This document shows positions 20,861-31,927 of a stretch of DNA of 64,000 bases, piece by piece. The first letter of the stretch is position 1. Each line of letters begins with the position of its first letter. Location: contig NC_080164.1 in NCBI RefSeq assembly GCF_950295315.1, positions 114,772,890 through 114,836,889 on the forward strand, given 5' to 3'. This DNA comes from Erinaceus europaeus. Its lineage: Eukaryota; Chordata; Mammalia; Eulipotyphla; Erinaceidae. The notes beneath the pieces are model-generated. The model saw only the letters and a list, made by a program, of their open reading frames with translations. It was not told the origin of the DNA and ran no database searches. The position numbers and the translations under genes were made by a program.

Positions 20861-21005
20861 TGCTTAATGTGCTGCTTTGCTATTTGCATGAGCCAGGCTT
20901 GTCTGTCCTCCACTGCACTGAAGGAAGCTTTGCTGTTGGTGTCTTTTTCTCTTCCCCTCTCTACACACCTCCCTCTCTAGCCCTATCTACAAAAAAAAAG
21001 TTTTT
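20861..21005 (+). mobile_element. SINE-E-like copy
   Basis: gctttgctatttgcatgagc, cactgaaggaagctttgctg and an A-tail; matches 33912-34040. Confidence 0.6.
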
Positions 21006-21344
21006 AAAACATGTATTGTCAACACACTGTTTACTAGTTATTATAGTGTTTTTACATAATTAGAAGGGCAGATTTCAATTCTCTCATAAAAGCAAGAAAA
21101 TAAAAGTACTCCCCCCAATCAAGGTTTAGTTCTCAAAACTAAACTGGATCTAATTTTCTGAAGATAACTCATAAGATACTGAGTTCTTAATAAGGAGAGA
21201 CAAAACTTAGTCTTGCAAATAACTTGGTGTAATATTTTTATTTTATGAAACAGAAAAACTGAAGAGTGTATCTTATTTTCCTTCTATTTTCAGGGACTCT
21301 GGTACAAAACCTAGTCAAGTTGGCAGAGCAATTGATCACATTAA

Positions 21345-21425
21345 TAAGGAAGGAAGGAAGGAAGGAAGGAAGGAAGGGAGGGAGGGAGGGAGGAAGGGAG
21401 GGAGGGAAGAAAGGAAAGAAGAAAA
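21345..21425. repeat. (GGAA)n/(GGGA)n simple repeat
   Basis: Purine-only stretch of about 80 bp with ggaa and ggga units. Confidence 0.9.
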
Positions 21426-22089
21426 AATGGGAACAAAGGTGAAAAAAGGAAGAAATCCCCCCCCATGAAGCAAGCAACTGCTAAGGTCCCAGGAAACCTA
21501 TCTGCCATATAGTATAAACAGAGATTTCGCTTATCACAAACACTGTGTTCTGAAAACATTTATCAAGTTTGTCTCATGGGTTTCTAGACCAAGTAAGAGC
21601 AATGCCCAGTCTAGGAGAGGAACTAAAACAGTACTGAAACCAGACACACAGGAACAGGACTTGGGGCAGGGACCAGGAGTTGGTTGCTTCGTGAGGGGAT
21701 TCCTTCCTTCCTTTCTTCCTCCCTCCCATCCTTCCTTATTAAAGTGACCAATTACTCTGCCACTTGGCTAGGTCACTGTACCGGTTGGTCACTGCACAGG
21801 GACACAGCTCTGGCTCTCTGTTTTCCTCATGGTAAATGATGAGTTTCATTAACTCCTTGGTGTTAATATTCAATGAATCCCAACAAATTGCAATATGGTC
21901 AAATAAATCCCACATTTAGTTGAAAGTCAGTATCTCTGCTGCTTTCAGATATGAGGGAAAAACTGGGGGGAAAAAACAACTTTGATATCAAGCATAAATT
22001 CAGGCTCCATTCACTGTCAGAGGCATTCATTATTTTTTATTTTTTAACTCTTATTTAATTTTTGTTTGTTTGTTTGCTTGTGTATTTAT

Positions 22090-22372
22090 TGCCACCAGGG
22101 TTAACACTGGGGTTCAGTGCTGGTACTATAATCCACAGCTCCCAGTGGCCATTGTTTTCCTTTATTTTTTCCTTTCTATTTTCATTTGACAGGACAGAAA
22201 GAAACTGAGAGGGGAAGGGGAGATAGAGAGGGAAAGAGAGAGAGAGAGAGAGAGAGACACCTACAGACCTACTTCACAGATCATGAAGCATCTCTCCTGC
22301 AGGTGGGGAGGTTTGGAACCTGGGTCTTCGTGCATGGTGATATGGCGCTTACCCAGGTGTGCCACCAAATCC
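22090..22372 (-). mobile_element. SINE-B/A-type copy, long form
   Basis: Includes the 3' body (gccaccagggttaacactgg, atccacagctcccagtggcc) usually seen in long SINE-A, joined to a SINE-B-like head (acccaggtgtgccacc). (GA)n at 22230-22258. Confidence 0.8.
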
Positions 22373-22577
22373 ATTATTTCTTCATAAGAATTTTGTTGAG
22401 GACTCATGAAAAGGGTGACTTGGATAGCGGACTGCATTTCCACAGGGCCGTTGGGCTTTCCCAAGTGTGCTGCTTTTCCATGCACGCAGCCCAGGTCAGA
22501 GCCTGACCCCCAACACATTGAAGTATTATAAATGACATTTAATTAAAATTACTTATCAAGGAAAAAAAATAAGGAGT

Positions 22578-22733
22578 TGGTGGTCCAGGAGGAGGCACAG
22601 TGTAAAGCTTTGGACTCTCAAGCATGAGGTCCCAAGTTCAATCCCCGGCAGCACATGTGCCAGAGTGATGTCTGGTTCTTTCTCTCTCCTATCTTTCTCA
22701 TAAACAAATAAAATCTAAAAATAAAAAAAAAGG
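22578..22733 (+). mobile_element. SINE-C copy
   Basis: gtggtccaggaggaggcaca head through ctcctatctttctcataaac and an A-rich tail; complete. Confidence 0.92.
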
Positions 22734-23060
22734 GGGTTAAAGCAAGGCATTTATTCTTTTGCAAAAAGGCGTGCTGCCAACAGTGGCTGTCAGGCAGCAG
22801 CGCGCCCCCTTCACCCTTCTCCCATCTTTTATACCTGATGCAGAACTGTCTCCTCCACCCCCGGGATGGGCTTCAGAGCTCACTATCTCCCCCTGTTGCC
22901 TGAATAAGGAAAGAAGGAAGAGTGTCTAATTTAATCAGCAAAGACCACTCCACTATATTTAGTGTAGTTTCGTGAAGCAGCTTCACTTCCTATGCTACTT
23001 CTTCCTTTACTTGCATTGCTTTTCTCATCCAATGTAACTCAAGAGGGCAGATGAACCAAA
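22734..23060 (-). mobile_element. LTR-like sequence, boundaries uncertain
   Basis: In reverse it reads ...caggtataaaagatgggaga (TATA-like, about 22835) followed by aagaataaatgcc (polyadenylation signal, about 22755), the order expected of U3-R. No TG...CA boundaries or target duplication found. The LTR orientation equals that of WDFY3. Confidence 0.5.
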
Positions 23061-23591
23061 CATTTAGTCCTAAGTTTGCCATCTGCTCATATGTCATCAT
23101 TTAAGAGGGGAGGGACAAAGGTTCTGAAGTCATGAATTGTCTTGAAAATGATATGCACTCATGATAGATGTTATCCACTAGCAAATCAAGAGCTCCATAA
23201 ATACTTGTCAATTTATTTATCCTCCTGCTTTTGCCTTCTTACAATTCAGGTTCCCTCTCCCCTATTCGTAAAACTATAGCTTAGCCCCCTCACAAAGTCA
23301 ATAAAGGAGCCCCCCCCACCCCCGTAGCACAAAGATCAGTATCACTTATGCCAGCACTGAATGCACCACAGACCCACTATTCTATTGCTACTCTTGACAA
23401 TGGTAACGCAGCAGCAACTACAACTACTTTTGTTTCACAACTGCTATGTTCTAACAAGAGTGGCACAGCTTTGTGTTTAATTTCATCTCATCCTTACAAA
23501 AGCCTTCCAGGTGGATATCATTATCTCCATGGGCCAAGAGAGAAATATAGGTCATATAATGTCAGAGAATTATATACAAAGGGTGTGGGTT

Positions 23592-23634
23592 TTTCTTCTT
23601 CTCTTCTTCTTCTTCTTCTTATTATTATTATTAA
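23592..23634. repeat. (TTC)n(TTA)n simple repeat
   Basis: ttcttcttc units pass into attattatt. Confidence 0.9.
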
Positions 23635-23664
23635 GGTAAAAACACAGAAAACTGACCATCTTAG

Positions 23665-23806
23665 GCTGTGAGTTGATTCATCTATAGAGCACATGCCTTA
23701 CTGTGCATGTGGTCCTCAGCACAAGGCCTTGTATCAAAGGGGGTGCTCCCTAGATGGCAGAGCAGTATTTCAATGTCTCTTCTCTTTCTCTCAATAGAGA
23801 ATTTGG
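23665..23806 (+). mobile_element. SINE-E copy
   Basis: tagagcacatgccttactgt, gatggcagagcagtatttca and tctcttctctttctctcaat. Confidence 0.6.
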
Positions 23807-23812
23807 GGGGAG

Positions 23813-24092
23813 GGGGCTGGGTGATGGTGCACTGGGTTAAGTACACATATAATACAAATCACAAGGATCCTGGCTCAAACTCTCAGCTTTCCACCTGCAT
23901 GGGGGTAGCTTCACAAGTGGTGAAGTAGGTCTGCAGGTATTTCTCTCTCTCTCTCTCTCTCTCTCCCATTCCTCACTCAATTTCTCTCTGTCCTATTAAA
24001 AAAAAAATGGCCACAGGAGCAGTGGATTCGTAGTGCAGGCACTGATCCCCAGCAATAACCCTGGAGGCAAATAAATACATAAATAATTTTTA
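23813..24092 (+). mobile_element. SINE-A long form
   Basis: ctgggtgatggtgcactggg head, core caagtggtgaagtaggtctg, (TC)n, 3' body gcaataaccctggaggcaaa and (AAAT)n. Confidence 0.9.
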
Positions 24093-24145
24093 AAAATGGA
24101 CTAGGAAGGCCACTCTGCAGTAGTGTCATGCAGTCACTGCCTAGA

Positions 24146-24237
24146 AAGAAAGAGAGAAAGAAAAAAAGAGGGAGGGAGGGAGGGAGAGGAAGGAAGGAGG
24201 AAGGAAGGAAGGAAGGAAGGAAGGAAGGAAGGAAGAC
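24146..24237. repeat. (GAAA)n/(GGAA)n simple repeat
   Basis: About 90 bp of purine-only tetranucleotide units. Confidence 0.9.
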
Positions 24238-24784
24238 TAAAATCTCAATCATTTATAGGTAGAAAGTACAGCACTGCTAACCTAACACTAAGATACTGCC
24301 TCCCCTTCTACCATCCCCTCTTCTTCCTGACAGAGACATACATGCAGACTGTACGGTCTTTGTCTTTTTTGGGTCAAAAATGTTTTCTTATACTATATTG
24401 CTCCATGGATAGCCTGTATTTTTAAGTGTTTATAACACCTGCCATATGGTGATATCTTTTCTCCCCACAAAAAAGGGTAATAAATGATGACCACATTTCC
24501 AGGATGGCTAACAAGTCTTTTTTATACTTTTGCTGATCCTGAATGTTAGTGAAAGAATAGAGTTGATAATGGGAGATAATGGCTTTATGAACAGAGAGTA
24601 GGTGGCAGCAAGGACTGATACCATCTTTCCCAAGCTACTTATCCACAGGCTATGAACTTCCTGTATGTATATTAAATATAAGTCTGTGGGAAGTGGTACA
24701 GGGGAGGATGACTTGGGACTCTATTTGTAGGGAGTCCTGAGCTCCACATGTACATGATGTTCCGCTTTTGTCTCTTTCTTCTTT

Positions 24785-24972
24785 AATTTCTTTATTATAT
24801 ATATATATTTTTTTTTGGACAGACACAGAAATCAAGAGGAAAGAGGGCGATAGAGAGGAAGAGAAACAGCACTGCTTCACCACTTGAAAAGCTTCCTCTC
24901 TGCAGGTGGGGACTGGTGGCTCAAAGCTGAGTCCTTGTGTATTATGTACACTCAACTAGGTGTGCCACCACC
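24785..24972 (-). mobile_element. SINE-B copy
   Basis: Tail with (TA)n, ggacagacacagaaatcaag, cttcaccacttgaaaagctt and head tgtgccaccaccc. Confidence 0.88.
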
Positions 24973-24989
24973 CTAGTTTTCTTTCTCTC

Positions 24990-25198
24990 TTTTTAAATTT
25001 AATGTGTTTATTATTAGATAGAGACAGAGAGATACTGAGAGAGGAGAGACAGAGAGGGAGAGAGACAGAGAGCCACCTGCAGACCTACTTCACCACTCAT
25101 GAAGCTTTCTCCCTGCAGGTGGGGGGACCAGAGGCTGGAACCTGGGTCCTTGTGAATTGTAACGTGTGCACTCAACCAGGTGTACAACCACCTGGCTT
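24990..25198 (-). mobile_element. SINE-B copy
   Basis: cttcaccactcatgaagctt core, gaacctgggtccttgtgaat, caaccaggtgtacaaccacc. Confidence 0.92.
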
Positions 25199-25506
25199 TC
25201 TTTCTTTCTTCCATAAAAATAATTATTACCCAAGACTTACTACTAACTGTTAATAGGCATCTTTGCTTGCTTCATTTTAGGGATGTTATTGCTAAAGATA
25301 ACTTTCAGAGCCCTATCTGCTCCTGGGAAGAAGCTTGCTAAGCAAATACTCCTCAGCAGGAATGTACTGATTCAAGCAAAGTGAAAAGTACATTTAAAAA
25401 GGGGGGGGGGAGAGAATTATAATAAGCAGCATGAAAAAGGGGTTGGCAGAACATCAATTAAAGTGTACCTGGTTTTTACTTTAATATGAGCTGGGCCCTT
25501 CCATAC

Positions 25507-25668
25507 CTGGACAAAAACTTTCTGGAGTAGTCCACGACGTTCTGCTAGAGGTAGCTCATTCTGTGCACCTCCAACTGCCTCAGGCACATGTGGAAGGTCA
25601 AAGAACAGATATAAACATTTAACCAGGGTGGAAGGCACTGACATCGTTGTCATGCAGTCCACGGTTTT
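25507..25668 (-). CDS. WDFY3: WDFY3 coding exon 4 (residues 139-192)
   Basis: 54 codons from KTVDCMTTMSVPSTLVKC to RRGLLQKVFVQ. Acceptor GTCTTCCAG, donor GTATGG at 25506; phase 0 on both sides, so the exon could be skipped without a frameshift. The sequence is almost as I remember it in human WDFY3. Confidence 0.96.
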
Positions 25669-27105
25669 CTGGAAGACAAACCAACAAACAAGTGAATGGA
25701 CAGATAAGTAGATGGACTTTCCTTTAAGTGCAAGTTTCTATAGAATGTTTAGCTGTAAGCATTCAATAGTAGTTAACGTCTCTTTTCCAAAGTCACTTTT
25801 TTTTTTTTAATGACTGTTGTCTTCCTTTATGTGAATATATCGCTAAGCAGGTATTCACATGAAAGATGTTTTTCTGGTCTATTGAGGTGGCCAAACCAAT
25901 CCAAGAGCACCAAGCAGTAGCCCCCACTCACCTAGCCTCTGCCTCCACCCCCTTTCTTCCTAATGAAATCACTCTAGATACAAGCATGGAGAGACAGAGT
26001 TGGGAAATTGCCTCCTGCTCATATGCTCATTTAAACCAAGCTTTCTCCTCTCCAAAAACCTGTTTGTGTGTGCCTGATGGAGGGACCCCTTGCACATAAA
26101 GCAGTACTAAGCAGCTAAGTATACATTAGCATTTGCTTTCCTGTCTTCTTCAGTGTCTAAACAACTCTCTATTTGCTTGTTATAGTACTGGTATACAAAC
26201 CCAGGTTCTCATTTCTGTATTCCATGTCTAAGCCAGCCAGCCCCAGGCCTAACTGATTTATCTGTTGCATATTATTCTGAATGAGAGGCCTAAGCACTAT
26301 CCACTACCTGTGGAGTTTCTGGCTTTTTGAAAGAAAAAAAAAAATAAGGTGTTATGTATTCATTGGATAAAGACAGAGAGATGAAAGGGGGGGGAGATAG
26401 AAAGGGAGGAGAAACACCTACAGCACTGCTTCATCACTCATTAAGATTCCTCCATACAGGTGGAGACCGGGGGCTTGAACTCAGGACCTTGTGCATAGTA
26501 ATGTGTGTGATCAACCAACTGTACCACCGTCAGGCATCATCACTGATTTTGGTGCTCTCATGAGGTGTTAGGGATTGACCATGGGCTCCTGCACATGGAA
26601 AGTGTGTTGAATACAATCCACCCATTTAGTCATCTTTGACCTCTAGTGTTACTCTCATTGCTGACTCTTGTGGCTGGAAGAACACTTGAGGGCCACAATC
26701 ATCAATGAAGGTGAGAAAAAAAAATTCTGCATCATTTCTAAAAATTTTCTAAAAGAAACACAAGACCTTCTGAGAGTGAGCATTTCAACACTCATAGGAA
26801 GCACAATATAATAATTATCAAAAACTTTCCATGATGAAGCTTGGAACAAAAAGTTGATCTCCACAACTGGAGATCGGCAAGCTGGCATGATCTGCTAAAT
26901 GATTTTTCATCACACATGTAAGAGGTGTGACAGTAATCTCATTGAGATATTATAGGATGCATGAAAGAATAGATCAGCAGAATTCCAAGACTACAATGAG
27001 CAACACAAAGTCTATGTGAATATGGTGCCACATCTAATTTAACAGAACCCCATGCAGACAAGGAAAAGAAGCTGGGCTAACAGGCATGAAAACCCCAAAA
27101 CTCAC
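25669..27105 (-). other. WDFY3: WDFY3 intron between coding exons 3 and 4
   Basis: 1.4 kb. Besides one SINE-B (26345-26536) and a possible worn SINE at 26540-26640, nothing is recognisable; 25.68-26.34 and 26.64-27.1 kb look unique. Confidence 0.85.
26345..26536 (-). mobile_element. SINE-B copy
   Basis: ttggataaagacagagagat, gggggcttgaactcaggacc; the head is worn. Confidence 0.85.
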
Positions 27106-27215
27106 CTGACCAGAGGATGCTAACAAATTAATCGTTGTGAGAAGCATCCAGCCTCTACTGGCCTCTTCACTCTGATTGATTTCTAGGAATTGGACTATGG
27201 CCCGACTTGCAGCCT
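27106..27215 (-). CDS. WDFY3: WDFY3 coding exon 3 (residues 102-138)
   Basis: The acceptor TTTATAG precedes AGGCTGCAAG, which completes Glu102 and continues AASRAIVQFLEINQSEEASRGWMLLTTINLLASSGQ. The donor is GTGAGT at 27105, phase 0. Helical, leucine-rich sequence typical of the armadillo-like N-terminus. The intron on the 5' side, 9.9 kb, is the largest between coding exons. Confidence 0.96.
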
Positions 27216-27269
27216 CTATAAAAACAAACAAGGACCATTAGGTGCTGGGAGGATGGGAGAGTTGTATAA

Positions 27270-27500
27270 ATCAGGGGTGGGGAACCTTTGTTCTGTCAAG
27301 GATCATTTGGATATTTGTGACATATGACATTATCAACTTAAAAAATCAACACTGAATGTTGTTATGAAAAAAGTTCCTAGAGTTATTGAACTTTGAGCCC
27401 CTATTACCGCTGACTTGGCAGAGCCAGATGAAATGATTTTGTGGGATATAGTCTGAAGGCCAGATATTATTCACTGTCAAAATAAAGATTATCTTCCTTA
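27270..27500 (+). mobile_element. Possible hAT-type DNA transposon remnant
   Basis: Begins caggggtggggaacctttg, resembling hAT (Charlie-like) ends, followed by caaggatcatttggat. The opposite inverted end was not found, so it is truncated or misassigned. It starts 55 bp upstream of the exon-3 acceptor. Confidence 0.4.
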
Positions 27501-29296
27501 AAACCTGAAAAGAAATTATCATCTTCTAGTTCACATAATTTAGTCAGCACCAGCACATGCCCTACGTAAATTGGGTTAAGAGGAACAATGTGTTAATGGT
27601 GAACATAGACGGCCTTTATAGCACATATCAATACAGAAACTGAAGCGTCTACCTACATAATTTCAGGTAAAAGTATGATAGGATCTAATCAGAGAGTCAG
27701 GGAAGACGTAAAATCTGAGCTGAACCTGGCTGGGAAGTGTGCATGTTTACCGTGGGAATGGGAGGGGCAAGGAACAGAGTGACCAGGAGCATAGAATTCA
27801 AACAAAAGTGTGGTTACAGGAATGAGCTTAACATATCCAGATGAGGACAAAGAACTCTAGTAATAGTGGGTCAATATTCTAGAAGAGTAAATACTGAGAC
27901 TCCAACTCCAATATCAAGAGGAATGACAGAAAATCGGTAAGTTTTTATGAAGGACGGCAAACATTGATCTATACAGGTAAAAGGGAGCATATAAAGTTTC
28001 TTGGGCCAAGGTTATGATGAAAGGATTGTTCTTGGGCTTAATTTAGCTGAGTGAAGAGAGACTTTGTATGTGCTGGGGATATGTCAGGAAGATGTCTCTG
28101 AGACAGTCACACAGGATTGACTTGAGCAGCTAATATTTAAAAAAAAAAAAAAAAGCTGGTAGAACAACAACAACAAAAGCCAGTGAGCCATTCACAAAAC
28201 TGCACTGTTTAAAGTCATACTACAAATGAGTCAACAGAGTCATATATAATGTCAACATATAATGGTATCATCAAAATAATTCATAATGTATAAGATTTTG
28301 GTTTTGTGTTGAAGTTTTTAAGAAATCACCTAACTTGTTTCCAAAACAGCCTTCCCACATTGATATCACTAAGATTTAACAAATATGAATCAAAGAATTT
28401 AAGTTAAGGTTTGCAAGGGTTAAATAAAAGGAATATTAACATTAGCCCATCTTAAGAGCTGACAATTATTTGATCCAATATGTTGTGTTTTTGCAGTCAG
28501 AACAATCAGAATGCAAAAGTGGTTAACAACAACAAACCACACTGGCAGTTTTTCCTCTGAATGTTCTCTTAAAGCACAGTCATTTTCAAACTTGGGTTTC
28601 ATGATGATATTATGAGGCATGCCCGTTGCTTTATTAACTTATTTCCTTAATGAAGAGCTCAAGCCCCAAACACCACTCCTCAGCGAACAAACAAGTTAGC
28701 AGAGAAAACAGTTATTAGAAACCCAAGCCTCCATGCTACTTTCATTTGAAAATACGTCATCACACCTTGGGAATGAGATTACCTGAAGGTGTTGTGGCTT
28801 GGAAATCCTTGGAGGACAGCAGGGCACAACACTGTTTTTCTGTTTTTAAAAAAAAAAAAAAAAGTCTGTGTTGTCTAATTGGGGAGTCACTGCATCATAC
28901 CACACCCAGCAGGAGAAGCTGCTGGAGGCACAGCCTGTGGTCAGCCTCACTGGGCCTCTTCCCTGCCAGGATTGCCCAATGGGGACTGCACTGCCCTTGC
29001 CAACAGGGCTAGAGCAGGTGAGGAGGTGCTCAGAAATAAAGGGAAAGTGCTGTGTTTACAGACGTGAGGTTTTTCTGCTTCCGTGGTACAAACTTGCTCT
29101 TAGAATTAAACAAACCTGGTTGAGCTAAGCAACTAACTAGAAGAGAAGTCACACCCTGAATACAACACAGCCACAGATGGTATTTTTCTCAGACAAGTTA
29201 AATCATGACATACTTTTAAGAGTCATATGGAAGGGAAAACCACCAGAGAATTAAAGGGCACCAAGTCTTTGTCCATCTCACATGTTGACATTCCTT

Positions 29297-29539
29297 AAGA
29301 GGTCAGAGCATCAAGTTAAGTGCACATAGTACAAAGTGTAAAGATTTCAGTTCGAGCCCTGTGTGTGGGGGGTCAATTCACAAGTGTTGAAGCAGATCTG
29401 CAGATATCCATCTTTCTCTCTCCCTCTCTATTTTATACTCTCCCCTAAATTTCTATCTGTCCTATCAAAGAAAATGGAAAAAATGGATGCCAAGAGGAGT
29501 GGATTCATGGTGCTGGCACCAAGCCAGGGAGGCAAAAAG

Positions 29540-29582
<43 letters not shown>

Positions 29583-29584
29583 AA
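29297..29584 (+). mobile_element. SINE-A long form, diverged
   Basis: ttaagtgcacatagtacaaa, gaagcagatctgcagatatc, 3' body gtgctggcaccaagccaggg and about 12 AAAT units (29540-29584). Confidence 0.85.
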
Positions 29585-29839
29585 ATTCAGATAAACAGAT
29601 ACATAGACAGACTTAACCAGGGCTGCAAATAGACATAGTTCCTATTGAGGCATCATGATTTTTTTTCTTTCTTAATCAGAGCACTTCTAAACTGGATTAT
29701 AATCCTTACTTAAGGTCTAATCTCCTATATCACCATGAACCAGAGCTGAGTAGTGCTCTGGTAAAAAAAAAAGAAAGGAAAAAAGAAAAAGAGTAACAAC
29801 CAAATCATGCTTCTTTAAATATCAGGAGCACTGACCTTT

Positions 29840-30000
29840 CTTTTCTTTCTTTCTTATTTATTTATTTATTTATTATTGAGAGAGATGCAGAGAGAGCACT
29901 GGAGCACTGCTCAGCTTATGGTGGTGCGGGGCATTGAACCTGTGACTTAAGAACCTCAGGCATGAGAGACTGTTTGCATAACCGTTATGCTATCTCCGAC
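29840..30000 (-). mobile_element. SINE-D with SINE-like tail variation
   Basis: (ATTT)n, tattgagagagatgcagaga, gcactgctcagcttatggtg and tgcataaccgttatgctatc. Confidence 0.85.
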
Positions 30001-30004
30001 CTTT

Positions 30005-30298
30005 CTTTTTTAAAAAGATTTTATTTGGGATGCATTGGATCGATTCTCGTAGTGCATCCCGTGAGTACCCATTCATTGGGGAAACTGACGATCCTTCCTA
30101 GCCGACTGAATCCACATGGATCCCAGTCACTTTCAAAGCCAGCAACAAGCAGCTCCTGACAGCTTTCAACCTGACGCTGTTGACTGGCTACGGAAGAAGG
30201 GCAAATGCTAGAAGAAGAAGATTTATTTATAAGAAAGATAGGAGGAGAGAGAAAGAACTAGACATCACTCTAGCACATGTGCTGCTGGGGATCAAACT
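30005..30298 (-). mobile_element. SINE-C split by a retroposon, head missing
   Basis: 30005-30026 (taaaaagattttattt) and 30221-30298 (aagaaagataggaggagaga, gcacatgtgctgctggggat) are two parts of one reverse SINE-C. The tRNA-like head is absent. Confidence 0.85.
30027..30220 (+). mobile_element. Unrecognised (GAA)n-tailed retroposon, copy 1
   Basis: 194 bp inserted inside a reverse SINE-C. It starts with an 8-bp inverted pair (gggatgca at 30027, tgcatccc at 30053) and ends gctagaagaagaag. The 150 bp from tgcatcccgtgagtac match 62749-62899 in reverse at about 97%, apart from a 14-bp segment (ctgacgctgttgac) that only this copy has. The flanking tttattt/atttattt may be a short target duplication. 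No family recognised; the tail and the 5' truncation of the other copies suggest a LINE 3' end or a SINE. Confidence 0.75.
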
Positions 30299-30304
30299 AA
30301 AATG

Positions 30305-30650
30305 AATAAATAAAAATATTCATAAAACTAAAACAGAAGCTTCAATAAATTCAAAAATCAAGTCACACCACCATCTTTTCTGACCATCATCATATGAAAT
30401 TAGAGATAATTTACAAAGTGAGAAGCAGAAAACCTCAGGTAAACAACAACTGAAAATATCATAGAAAATTAAGTGACCATTAAAAAAATCATAAAAAGAA
30501 TAAAAATGGAAATATGCACTACTAAAATCTATGGAATATGGCAAAAGCAGTTCTAAAAGGTAATTTCATAGTGATGGTGGCATTAACTATGCAAAGAACA
30601 ACAAGGAAAAACCTCAATGATACTTACAACAACTAGAAATAGAAGGATAA
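30305..30650 (+). mobile_element. L1 ORF2 fragment
   Basis: Resembles the ORF2 stretch just before WD-AKAVLRGKF (tatggcaaaagcagttctaaaag at about 30537). Several stops and indels; an inactive relic. Confidence 0.65.
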
Positions 30651-30702
30651 GGCAAAGCCCAGTGACAGTAAACTGAACATAATATACGGGGCACCAGAGA
30701 TA

Positions 30703-30830
30703 AATAAGGGCAGGGTGATAGCATAATAATTATGCAAACAGACTCTGATAACTGAGACTCCCAGGTCTCAGGTTCAATCCGAAGCACCACTGCTAGCCAG
30801 AGTTGAGCAGTGCTTAACAAAAATAGTAAT
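30703..30830 (+). mobile_element. SINE-D copy
   Basis: gggtgatagcataataatta head, gagttgagcagtgcttaaca end. Confidence 0.85.
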
Positions 30831-30966
30831 GATAGTAAAAGAAAACCATATAGATGCTCCTCAGTGACTGGGGTTGTTCCTGAAATCTGGTCACTAAATG
30901 AATGTCAATAAATGAGGAGTAGCTCCTTACCAGTGACAGTAACATACTGTACTGGTGACCACTCCA

Positions 30967-31105
30967 TTTTTTTTTTTTTTTTTTTTTTTTAACCAGAGCA
31001 CTGGCTCAGCTCTGATTTATGGTAGTATGGGGGAACTGAACCTGGGACTTTGGTGCCTAGGCACAAGAGTCTCTTTGCATAACCTTTATACCATCTACCC
31101 CCTGC
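30967..31105 (-). mobile_element. SINE-D copy
   Basis: T23 tail in reverse, aaccagagcactggctcagc, head ctaccccctgcc. Confidence 0.9.
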
Positions 31106-31200
31106 CCAATCACTCTAATTGTTAAAGCAGGGAGAAAGAGACAGAGAAAAGAAACATGGAAAGAGAAATTATGTCAAAAATCAGTTAAAACAAAATGGAA

Positions 31201-31397
31201 TGGCCAGGTGGTGGCACACCTGGTTAAGTGCACACATTACAGTGTGCAATGACCCAGGTTCAAGCCCCTGGTCCCCACCTGCAGGGGGAAAGCTTCACAG
31301 TGATAAAGCACAGCTGCAGGCGTCTCTATCTATCTTTCTGTTATTCTTCCTCCCCTCTAAATTTCTGTCTCTATAATAAATAAATTAAATAAATAAT
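31201..31397 (+). mobile_element. SINE-B copy
   Basis: ggccaggtggtggcacacct head, complete body and (AAAT)n tail. Confidence 0.92.
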
Positions 31398-31639
31398 GTC
31401 TGAAAAATAAAATCTATTAAAAAATGGAACACCTAACCTGTGATATTCATTCTTTTGGATGAGCACAACAGACAATAAAAATAAATAAGTGAATTGGCAG
31501 GATAATTTCAGATGAGATGACAGAACTATAAAGGAGGTGGAAAAAATATACTAGCTGGCTGGAGGGTTAGAGAATCAAGTATTTCAGATAATGTGATAAG
31601 GAAAAGTTTCTCTTGTACAACATACAAAAATTGCCACGA

Positions 31640-31927
31640 GGGAGTCGGGCTGTAGTGCAGCGGGCTAAGCGCAGGTGGCACAAAGCACAAGGACCGGCAT
31701 AAGGATCCCGGTTCAAACCCCGGCTCCCCACCTGCAGGGGAGTCGCTTCACAGGCGGTGAAGCAGGTCTGCAGGTGTCTATCTTTCTCTCCTCCTCTCTG
31801 TCTTCCCCTCCCTCTCTCCATTTCTCTCTGTCCTATCCAACAACAACAACAACAATAATAACCACAACAATAAAACAACAAGGGCAACAAAAGGGAATAA
31901 ATAAATAAATAAAAAAGAAGTAAAAAA
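31640..31927 (+). mobile_element. SINE-A, young full-length copy
   Basis: CpG-containing head, complete body, caacaa tail. Target duplication aaaaattgccacga at 31626-31639 and 31928-31941. Little divergence suggests a recent insertion. Confidence 0.95.

Larger units (their letters stand above)
18637..25506 (-). other. WDFY3: WDFY3 intron between coding exons 4 and 5
   Basis: 6.9 kb, dense in SINEs and simple repeats. Without a recognised element: 19.55-19.86, 20.04-20.33, 21.06-21.34, 21.43-22.03, 23.06-23.59, 24.24-24.65 and 25.2-25.5 kb. A worn SINE-C-like piece is at 24686-24790. A (TTCC)n stretch is at 21695-21735. Confidence 0.9.

Noticed and set aside
29660..29765. Inverted SINE-D tails as a fold-back element
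   Set aside because: The arms are diverged and the middle is not SINE; two unrelated worn fragments explain it as well.
30093..30170. Protein-coding reading of the (GAA)n element (open frames through both copies)
   Set aside because: The two copies give different reading frames after the 14-bp difference, and no known protein was recognised.
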